A stretch of DNA of 16,744 bases from Lichtheimia corymbifera B2541. Its lineage: Eukaryota > Mucoromycota > Mucoromycetes > Mucorales > Lichtheimiaceae. Both the position numbers and the translations under genes were made by a program. Location of the stretch: NCBI GenBank assembly GCA_000697475.1, contig JNEU01000627.1, positions 1 to 16,744 on the forward strand, written 5' to 3'. Shown one piece after another: positions 9,468 to 16,744 of this stretch. A model generated the notes under the pieces. That model saw only the letters and a list, made by a program, of their open reading frames with translations, made no database searches and was not told the DNA's origin. Within the stretch, counting starts at the first letter, position 1, and each line of letters begins with the position of its first letter.

Positions 9468-12400
9468 TCATATATATTGTAGAGAGTGATCTATATCTAC
9501 AGCAGAATCTTCAGCCCTGTTGTTGCTGCTTGACCAGAAGAAAAAGTGTCTGCCACCGCTTGCCTGCGATACCCCCACGTCTGAAACAATACAATGCAGA
9601 GGTATGGCCTTCCATGCTTTGCGCCTGTTCGTTCCATAAGGCCATGGGACACCGCCAATTACTGTCGTGCTACATACTTCCACCAAAGCGAGCAATACCT
9701 CTTGATCTTTGTATACGTGCTTGCAATAAAATTTAACTTGACCAATGTACGCCCTCGGTTCTACTTGTAGCTTAGCTGGATCATTTGATTGATCAACATC
9801 AACAGGGATAATGCATCTGACAAAGGCCGTCTTCTCATTCCTTAGCCCACTGGTGAACACCAATGGTATATCAAAGTTGTCCATTCTCCACATTCGCGAT
9901 GCTTGCTGTATATCACCATTAGGTATGGTCAGATGCTGCTCACCACGACACCATCTCCAGTAATCTCGAATAGCTAACTTTGCTTGTGGATTTGTGTTCA
10001 GATTGATCCATCGAATATGAGGCCCCCACAACTCAGGGCTGCCCACATCACTGCCGGTGATGGTAATAACATTTTTTTGGGCTTGATCCTCCGCATCCTC
10101 GTTGTTTTCTTGCATTCTTTTTGTCCGATAACGACCTGCTGCCAAATCAACCATCACATTGCTGGCATTTTTTCCGGGGTTGCGCTTCGAGTTTATATGA
10201 CCCTTGATTTCACCAATCGCACGTTCCATAGCGAATGCTGCATAAACTGGTAATGGGCCAAGATGGCGGAGAACACGATGCAAATGTAACAAGCAATGTT
10301 CATTCATTGTAAACACTGAATCAGAGAGATTTCGGCGAGATACTTGTGATTTGAGAAATGCTGTCCAACCTGTAAATATATCAAGTGCTGTTGTTAGCTT
10401 AATATCCGGGATTCTCATTATTTACTAACCTCTAGCCGATTTTTTCAACAGCTTGACTCTTGACATCTTTTGGCTTGGTCATCCGACTAAATGCAATCTC
10501 AAAGATATTGACAAGGTGATGTAACGCATTTACAGCCTCTGGATCTGACACATGCTCAAGCACCACCGTAGGCAATAAAAAACGGGCAAAGTGTATCCAG
10601 TCCACCGCACAAAAGTATCCAGATTTGGTTTTTATATATCCACAAGAGCCTGAGAACGACGATGGCGTTGTTTGGTGTGAAGCAATGAATTGCTGGCTGA
10701 TGGTGTTACGGGTAGCCGGACTTAAATTACAATGGATTGTTGTTTTTGCCGTAAGTGCCTTGCATCATATTCCATAGCTGTTTAGCAATTCCGTGTCCTA
10801 ATAAATGCATAATATCCATTGGGAAAAATGTGTAGCCGTGGAAGCTGGGAAGCGTTGCAAATGGGCTGGGGTCACGTTGACCAATAGAAGGATGTAAAGT
10901 TTTATACGTATGTATCCGGTTCTCTCATTCTAGATTCCACTTCTTCAGGGGGAAACCTCACTGCACTGCCATTGTGTTTTCCTATATATCAATACCCATA
11001 TATGTTATTATACCATCGTCATGATTTCACCATTAACGGTGGAGTACCTTTAATGTAACAAAAACGGCATCCGTAGTATCCAGTATGGTCTACACTCCCT
11101 ACAATTTTTGCAGCTGCTGGCATGTCACCACCCACAAGCACCAGGTGTGCCTTGACGCGTGACATGCTACTACCAACTTGAACACGAAAGCCTTCAGTAG
11201 CCATTGATTTCAGATCCTCGAGAACTGGTTCCAAAAAACTGTATGCATCGGTAGACCTGGGGCCAGGAGTAACACATATCTGCAGCATGTTCTTTTGATG
11301 ATATCGGACTTCAGGTGGTAAATCCAAAATAACTGCATGAACGAGCATCATGGAGTGGTTGCTGCGTTGGAACAGCTGGAAGTCATCTGTGAAAAGCATC
11401 AAGCTCAAGTTGATATCACCATCAAACAAATGCGTCTTCTTAATCTCCTTCATGAAAGGAGAATCAAAAAGATCATACATAATGCCATCGTCATTCGTCG
11501 AATAATGTTGCCCGTATTTCAAAAGATCCCGTGCTTCATCATCCTTAACAACTAGTTCGAGCTGATCACGCAGGGATAGATACTCGATTGTATGCTTAGG
11601 CAGTTTGTCAGGATCGAAAAAATTGCATAGACAATATGGGCATTGAACTAAAGATGATGATTCTGACACCAACATACACCCATTTTGACACACTGGATAC
11701 GACTTTGGCTTGATCGGATAAAAATCCCGGAGGGCCTTCTTTGCTCGGTAGCAGCTTACGAGATGAGGCTTTCGATCACCAATATATTTGTTGACCTTCT
11801 TTATAACCTTCTCGCATAGTTCTTGGGAGCCTCCATGAGTAAGTCCAAATGTGTATATGTCAGCGCTTACAGCAACATGTTCAGGAATCGTGTAAGTGTT
11901 TGAATGCGGAAAGAACTTGCATGTATTGAAAAATCAAATACGTTAGCAGCGTTAGCAACCAATTTTCCTATCCAATCCAATCCTATACCTCATCAAGTCT
12001 GGGAAGCGTAAGGCGATTCCATATATCATCATTATCCCATTCAGGAGTAGTATCAGTTTGCATATGAGGGCTGAAGCTTCCTTCATCATTTTGATAACCA
12101 TTTTCATTTCTGTCAACGTTTTGTTGCGGATTTTCTTCATTCTCAGCGCTCTCTCCTTCGATATCTTCATCCATATCCATTACATCGACAGTTCTGGCAA
12201 TAAAAATGATTGAGTATTGTTTACTTTAAAGAGAAAGGGAAAAGGGGCTCATCTTGCAATTGCATATAGCCTACCTAGCTTCATGGTGGCTTGACGATGC
12301 TTCATCTTCTTCGGAATGAGGGGTGGTCGGAACGGTAGTATCACTCTAGTTCATGATAATCGATGGTTAGTCCTGTGTGATATAATGCTCTTTCTTCGTT

Positions 12401-12602
12401 TTTTTTTACATACCTCTCGCAGCACTGCCAGAAACGCATCATCGAACACGCTATGACCATAGCGTTCCCTAGCTTGCTTGATGGTTCTGGTTGCTATTTC
12501 CATCGCACAATGCTTTTGATGCTCTGCTTGAGGATCATCACGATTGTTCAAGCGAAGGTGACAGTTAAAACAGACGTAAGTGTAACTACGCTTCGATGAC
12601 AT
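9468..12602 (-). pseudogene. tnp2-family (CACTA/EnSpm-like) transposase, six exons, damaged
   Basis: Exons on the minus strand: 12,602-12,414, 12,345-12,275, 12,193-11,989, 11,915-11,048, 10,981-10,430 and 10,369-9,468, all with GT-AG junctions in phase; about 925 codons. The N-terminus has a possible zinc site, C11-x2-C14-x13-H28-x3-C32, followed by an acidic Asp/Glu/Asn-rich linker. Exon 4 carries the tnp2 hallmarks in order: CQNGC, CPYC, LSLRDQLEL, the FDG then LMLFTDDFQLF motif, LPPEVR, TPGPRSTD, GDMPAAAKIVG and GCRFC. Exon 5 continues with RFPPEE and FPMDIMHLLGHG. Exon 6 starts with a DUF4218-like segment (MNEHCLLHL...GPLPVYAAFAMERAIGEIKGH) and ends with a KHVYKDQEVLLALVEV stretch. Three lesions are seen in exon 5: a frame change near 10,905, a one-base gain near 10,735, and a TAG at 10,433-10,435 that losing one A from an A6 run would remove. 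These could be mutations or sequencing errors. Such enzymes cut and paste their own element. Confidence 0.82.
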
Positions 12603-12896
12603 CGGGAAACAGAAGAAAGAAACAATGACCAGTAATGAGGCTTTGTGAGGATTTCAAGTGTTCATAATCACAAGCATGGGCGTGGGAGTACCAAGTACCA
12701 TTACCATCCATGTTTACATCGGCAGTACCTAAATAAGAATTTTGTCCAAGAAGCATTGCTGTTACCTCTATACATACATTGCCGGGTGAAGCGTGACACT
12801 ATAACAGGCTCCTGGGTTGTACAAATGCAGCAAATAAGTGTCCTTCTCAGCTGCGGATTACATTGATCTTCTCTTTCGCTCTTTTTTCAACTTATC
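12603..12896. promoter_or_regulatory. Bidirectional promoter region of the transposon gene pair
   Basis: These 294 bp separate two divergent start codons (12,602 minus and 12,897 plus). Both starts are preceded by a pyrimidine tract on their own strand: about 12,604-12,626 for the transposase and about 12,867-12,895 for the plus gene. A CACTATAAC word near 12,797 could act as a weak TATA for the plus gene. Sharing one short intergenic region suggests coupled expression, which is inference. Confidence 0.5.
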
Positions 12897-14315
12897 ATGA
12901 GTGACCTTTCTAATCAGTCTGCTGTGGATCTTATTAGCAGTTTATTGAATATGATACAAAATGTGAACGAATCAGTGCTGCGGTCAAGCAAGGAGGTGAC
13001 AGAGAGGCTCGACAAGCTCGAAAAGGAGATAAAGGAACAAGAGGAGATGATACTGGCTCTTATTGATCGATTCAATACAAATCCTACGAGTGCAGTTGGC
13101 GGTAATAGCACTGGTCAAGGCCGTTGGTCGAACATCCAACCTACTTATAAGCATCCAAAAGATGAAAAAGGACGGAATAGGCAGTTCTCATGGAGTTTGA
13201 TTGGTACCATTGGAAAAAGAGTAGAAGGCAAAAATTGGACACAGAGCATGACAAGCTCTTTCTCAAGAAACTCTCGTCCCATTTCCAACCTTTTAGCAGC
13301 TAACGTAAGGAAACTCGGCAAGTTGCCAAGTGATTCTACTTGGAGTGATGTAGCACTGGTGACACAGACAGAAGTATCGCGGTTATTGGAGGACATGACT
13401 GTCGATATGTGTCCGCTGAAAGTTTGTGAAGGGCAATGGGGTGCAAAGTTGATCATGGTCGAAGCCTTCAGACGTACAAGCATAGCTGCAACCCCCGAAG
13501 AACGTATGCATTATACGTAGCGTGTCATTTACACTTCCTGTTGACTTCTATTTATGCATAGATGTATCAAGTGTATCATCCCTCGGAGCTTCAAGACTGA
13601 CAATAAGCCAACCATCAACTACTCAAGAAGCGGAGAGTAGTCGCAGCGGCCAACAGAGGTTGTATATTTCATCATATCACTTCATTCACTGCTAATGAGT
13701 GTTCTCCATAATAGAATCGCAAGTACAAGCGAGCATCCATTGCCATCACCACCACGTAACATATATGCTGCAGACGACTCATCAAGTGAAAGGTCAGTGT
13801 CAAAACATTATAAAGATATGTTTAGATCTTAAAACAGCAGTGCTTCTTTTACTTTAGTGGATCAGAGAATGAGGATGAACCTACACAAACAGCAGCAAAG
13901 AAGGTGTATCGAGATGACTTTGAGGTACGATATTGTTGAGCTACCATGTTAAAGCATCTCCTCCGCATAATACTAAGTTAATACGTTTTTTCTTCAGGAT
14001 ACCAATGAAGAAGCGGGCGACGATCCAATAGAAAGCGAAGTTAAAGAGGAAGAAGAGAGAAGACTATCAAGAAGTTGTCAAGGTTATTCTTGCTTATGGT
14101 TGTTCCTTATAACACGCTGCTAACTCGAGTCATTAGGATCAAAGCGTCAACATTCGCAGCATGCTGCAAGAAACTCAAAGAAGCAAAGAGGAAGGCGTAG
14201 GTGTCCTACCATTAATGATACTGATGACCACACGCAGCCCGAACATCCGGCACAGCAACACCAAATGAACACGAGGAAGAAGAGTGGGCGTGGAAAGGGT
14301 AAAGAAAGAGCTTAG
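12897..14315 (+). CDS. Coiled-coil, basic-tailed accessory protein of the transposon, six exons
   Basis: Exons: 12,897-13,503, 13,562-13,658, 13,715-13,792, 13,858-13,924, 13,998-14,082 and 14,137-14,315. All five introns are GT-AG and 54-73 nt long. Exon lengths sum to 1,113 nt in frame, giving 370 residues with no stop or frameshift. Residues about 20-55 are heptad-like and charged (RSSKEVTERLDKLEKEIKEQ), suggesting a coiled coil. Residues about 75-200 form a compact Trp-containing domain (GRWSNIQPTY, FSWSLIGTIGKRV, NWTQSM, TWSDVALVTQTEVSRLLEDM, GQWGAKLIMVEAF). The rest is Ser/Glu-rich and ends in Lys/Arg clusters (KKQRGRRR, RKKSGRGKGK) that look like nuclear localisation or nucleic-acid-binding signals. 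I do not recognise a named family. Its position, divergent from a tnp2 transposase and inside the same repeat blocks, suggests an accessory role like that of TnpA in plant CACTA elements. That role is inference; the gene model is well supported. Confidence 0.8.
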
Positions 14316-14640
14316 CCGATCGTATCTGGTTGTATCTGCACTCTAAAGTAGTAACTAGCTGTCCTATGAGTATAATGTCATAAATATCTGGTACATTCTT
14401 AATGGCATCTTGGTGTATCTGAATGGTAGCTAAATGCGATCTTTACGTGCTCTATTGTTAATCTGTTGCTATTCTGGTTACTTATTATGAGCTGTTCAGA
14501 TTGGTATATACCATATCTTAAAACGTTGTCTGCTATAAATCTTAAAAAACCTGCTCAAGCTCATATTTGGTACATATACCAGATCCGCTTCATTTGTAAC
14601 CCATACGTTTTAGCCCCTGTGTATATGTAGGATGGACGAC
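14316..14640. other. Right spacer with a 12-bp palindrome
   Basis: No gene. Near 14,408-14,440 is a diverged single copy of the 125-bp repeat type found twice at 9,181-9,356. The perfect palindrome TGGTATATACCA lies at 14,502-14,513, and a related GGTACATATACCAG follows near 14,569. The tail GGATGGACG near 14,631 resembles the end of a repeat unit, so the right block may begin slightly earlier than the limit I give. Confidence 0.4.
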
Positions 14641-15110
14641 CCATAACCTTGAGATTGCCCATTTCGAACCTGAAACTTTCACACAAGATGCTCTCAGGTA
14701 TGCTGATCAAGTTTGTCATAATAAAGAACCCACACTTCATTTGAAAATTTTGAATGGGAGGCTGTAATGTAAGATTTACTATGATGGTCGGAAATTCCGC
14801 AACCGACCAAATTCATGAAATGTCAGTTACTATGCATTACCTTGGGATTCCCCATTTCGAACATGAAACTTGGTCAGAAGGTTCGCTGAGACATGCTGAT
14901 CAGCCCTATTCATTTAAAAAACATAGTGTTCATTGTGAAAAGTTTAAATGAGAGCGTCCAAATGTTGGATGGATGATAACAAAAGTAGGTTATACGGTTT
15001 ATGCCCCCCAGGGATTGCCCAACTGAAACTTGAAACTTTCAGACAAGGTACGTTCAGGCACGCTTAGCACCTTTGGTCTAATAAAGGCCCACTCTTATTT
15101 CCAGGGTTTT
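14641..15110 (+). repeat. Right repeat block, three units
   Basis: Units start near 14,645, 14,840 and 15,012, with spacings of about 195 and 172 bp, matching the left block at 8,571-9,060 in unit number, spacing and orientation. Words include CCTTGAGATTGCCCATTTCG, GAACCTGAAACTTTC, ATGCTGATCAAG, AATAAAGAACCCACACTTCA and GAATGGGAGGCTGTAATG. A 65-codon open frame on plus (14,754-14,951) and readable minus-strand frames exist. The differences between blocks are not concentrated at third codon positions, so I treat the block as non-coding. Confidence 0.75.
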
Positions 15111-15539
15111 GAAAAACGACTACCCTTATATTTACCTATGCTGTAAGAGGGATGGAGCTGCTTCTTTCCAATGGGTGGTGTCAAGAGCATTATAAGCATG
15201 GTGGAGATTTGAGTGCAACGATACATGGTGGTGCTACACACATGCCCTTGACATGTTGCTGCAAAAACGGGATGATGTTGGTTGTTTTTGGAATATTGGT
15301 GCATTATAAATAGGTATTGAATGGTGAAGACGCTAGCCATTATGACAATAGCAATGGATTCTTATACACGTATATCTTATTCTTCAATATTGATATGGGA
15401 GATACATGTTGATGTACAGGTTCAGGCGTGGAGCTGGCTACAAAGTGGAGTAGAAGCCCCCATTCGGATTTGGTTGCTATGATACCCTAGTTTCAAATGG
15501 ATGTTCCTTTCAAAAAGACAAAAGAACAATAGCCCTCGA
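15111..15539. other. Stretch without a supported gene
   Basis: Minus-strand open frames (15,095-15,340 and part of 15,422-15,736) are present. Only the portion above about 15,540 finds homology elsewhere in the window (family copies P and Q). I see no repeat units, RNA gene or promoter here. Confidence 0.4.
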
Positions 15540-16215
15540 CACGATGGTGTAAATGACCCAATTTCTATTTCCACTTTCAATCCAAGTAATCCACACCTTG
15601 TACATATGAGATGATCTATGTTGAATCCAGTGTTTATTCGATTAAAGTTGAAGAAAAAGACATGATAAGCAAAGATGGTTATCAGTAGCATTGCCAAATG
15701 AAAAAGGTGTGAGGGAATCACATACTGTAGAGCCAACCGGTGTTATTGTGTTATTGTATTCTTACTTGCTGTCATCATAAATGGTACCATCCATAGTCCC
15801 AAAACAGCTGCTGTACGCGTCCCAATATCATTCCGTGATGATCAACTAAACATCCTTCATCAAAAATAAAAGCCCTCTCGACAATCCCGACCCATCTATC
15901 ATCATCATCCTCAGCCGTATCCACATGTTATGAGCCATCCTTCCCGATGACAACACGACAAATAGTCAAAACAACATTCCAGGAGTTCTTCCCCATCACT
16001 CCACTTGATTCCATCCATCCATCGATCGTCACCATCGCAAACTTCCATAAAAACCTCTCTGGCCGCTGCTGATATGCTTCCTTTTCCATCCTGCTGCTGG
16101 TCTATCTCTTTCTTGGTCATTTTCATTGCAGCTCAACCAGGTGAAGAATGTTTGCATTGCGTAATAGTAGTTGATAACAGATATGGAATCATCGATAAGG
16201 ATTCATATGTATTGA
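15540..16215 (-). pseudogene. Broken gene of the unrecognised family (copy R)
   Basis: Minus-strand homologue of copies P and Q. Landmarks in order are LLQYI, YYYAMQTFFTWLSCNEND, QERDRPAAGWKRKHI, the SWNVVL block, HVDTAEDDDDRW, GIVERAFIFDEGC and, after a gap, YHVFFFNFNRINTGFNI and GLLGLKVEIEIGSFT. Frame changes are needed: the open frame from 16,126 reads the N-terminal part, but the SWNV/DDDD/IFDE block is in another frame. In-frame stops interrupt it, for example just before HVDTA. A GTAAG...CTACAG segment at 15,765-15,725 could be a very short intron (41 nt), but copy Q lacks the donor. The motif WMDG..KWSDGEE in one frame corresponds to WMDAIKYSGGES in copy Q. No function is recognised. 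Confidence 0.62.
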
Positions 16216-16259
16216 AGCAAGTTGCTACACGTTGTCGTATTCTGAGGGACTAGCCCACC

Positions 16260-16474
16260 ATCTTTATTCACACTCAGCATGATTGCATCATCTCATCTAT
16301 ATACACACGCGTAATCACCCTAAATAAATCTTGGTCTTTCTTTCTCTTATTGAGTCTCACGGACACTTTACTGCTACCAGTTCTCTCTCTGCTCTCAACA
16401 CACACACGCACATACATCTTCTATTTTATTATATCACATTTTTTTTCCGTGAATTCTTTTTATTCTTTTTTATC
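16260..16474 (+). promoter_or_regulatory. Promoter and 5' leader of the terminal gene
   Basis: The stretch has TATA-like words (CTATATACAC near 16,297 and CTAAATAAATC near 16,320). It continues into a strongly pyrimidine-rich leader from about 16,335 to the ATG at 16,475. This is the usual look of a fungal core promoter and 5' leader. The open frames that cross it (16,350-16,682 plus and two on minus) arise from the CT and CAA runs. Confidence 0.5.
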
Positions 16475-16744
16475 ATGTCTGCCCCTGCCAACAACAACGC
16501 TACCAACAACAACACCCCTACCAACTCTCCTACCAACACCCCTGTCGGCTCCTCTGTCAACGACAACAACAACAACAACAACAACAACTCGTCTGGCAAT
16601 GCACCTGACCGCAATACGCCCACGCCTATGTCTGGTGTTGAGCCAACGGGTGCTGCCGCATCCATTTACGCGGACCCTTTGAGTGAAATCCACATTGATA
16701 TTTTATCGATGAAGGATAAGCTCAAGTCCTTGGCTGTGGAAAAG
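16475..16744 (+). CDS. Asn/Thr/Pro-rich protein, N-terminal part, runs off the window
   Basis: The frame is open from ATG at 16,475 to the last base (90 codons) with no stop. Residues 1-60 are low complexity, rich in Asn, Thr, Pro and Ser, with an Asn run encoded by CAA/AAC repeats near 16,562-16,588. From about residue 66 the sequence becomes ordered-looking (ASIYADPLSEIHIDILSMKD, then KLKSLAVEK), possibly the start of a helical domain. The ATG was chosen because it follows a pyrimidine-rich leader and opens the only frame with sensible composition. The identity is unknown. Such N-terminal tails occur on many fungal regulatory proteins and also on retrotransposon Gag proteins, and the visible part cannot decide between them. 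Confidence 0.65.
   Translation, partial: MSAPANNNATNNNTPTNSPTNTPVGSSVNDNNNNNNNNSSGNAPDRNTPTPMSGVEPTGAAASIYADPLSEIHIDILSMKDKLKSLAVEK

Larger units (their letters stand above)
8571..15110. mobile_element. Putative tnp2/CACTA-like DNA transposon region
   Basis: The interval holds a tnp2-family transposase (minus), a divergent accessory gene (plus), and same-orientation repeat blocks outside both 3' ends. A transposase plus a second, DNA-binding-type protein is typical of CACTA/EnSpm elements. I could not identify CACTA-type terminal inverted repeats or a target-site duplication, so the limits given are those of the repeat blocks and not proven ends. The lesions in the transposase suggest it no longer moves by itself. 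Confidence 0.5.

Noticed and set aside
8571..15110. LTR retrotransposon reading of the two direct repeat blocks
   Set aside because: The enclosed genes are a tnp2 DNA transposase and a divergent accessory gene. No reverse transcriptase, integrase or primer-binding site is visible.
8500..15200. CACTA-type terminal inverted repeats and target duplication
   Set aside because: I looked for CACT(A/G) starts on the left and their complements on the right. Only isolated words occur, with no matching longer inverted pair.
16350..16693. Open frames at 16,350-16,682 (plus), 16,429-16,665 and 16,460-16,693 (minus)
   Set aside because: They are shadows of the CT-rich leader and the CAA repeat of the real plus-strand frame starting at 16,475.
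1..16744. tRNA, rRNA or CRISPR arrays
   Set aside because: No GGTTCGA-type T-loop with a matching cloverleaf, no rRNA-like conserved blocks, and no short identical repeats with regular unique spacers were seen.

Overview
The window looks like accessory, repeat-rich chromosomal DNA from a fungus, most likely an early-diverging lineage such as Mucoromycota. That placement is inferred from several features: short GT-AG introns of about 50-80 nt with CTAAC-type branch sites, pyrimidine tracts just before start codons, AT-leaning base composition, an F-box/LRR gene, and a tnp2-type (CACTA/EnSpm-like) transposase. There are no bacterial-style operons, ribosome binding sites, tRNAs, rRNAs or CRISPR arrays. 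Everything here was read by eye from the sequence; no database search was run.

Layout. Positions 1-2,300 hold degenerate tandem repeats of about 128 bp, with a larger duplication of about 1.23 kb on top. Positions 2,967-4,056 (+) hold a heavily broken gene of an unrecognised family. Positions 4,575-6,326 (-) carry an apparently intact two-exon F-box/LRR protein gene with a TATA box. Positions 6,400-7,400 have no secure gene. Positions 7,430-8,065 (-) are a second broken copy of the unrecognised family, followed by an open stretch on the minus strand (8,092-8,766).

Positions 8,571-15,110 are the main structure. Two roughly 490-bp repeat blocks, in the same orientation, bracket a divergent gene pair. 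One gene is a tnp2-family transposase on the minus strand (9,468-12,602, six exons, with at least three small lesions). The other is an intact six-exon gene on the plus strand (12,897-14,315) for a coiled-coil protein with basic C-terminal patches. The two are separated by a 294-bp shared promoter region. The arrangement resembles the transposase plus accessory-protein organisation of plant CACTA elements, but I could not find terminal inverted repeats.

Positions 15,540-16,215 (-) carry a third copy of the unrecognised family. The window ends inside a plus-strand gene starting at 16,475 whose product begins with an Asn/Thr/Pro-rich low-complexity stretch.

Most noteworthy are the intact accessory gene beside a damaged transposase, the same-orientation repeat blocks around the pair, and the three-copy unnamed protein family. 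The three copies share recognisable protein motifs despite stops and frameshifts.
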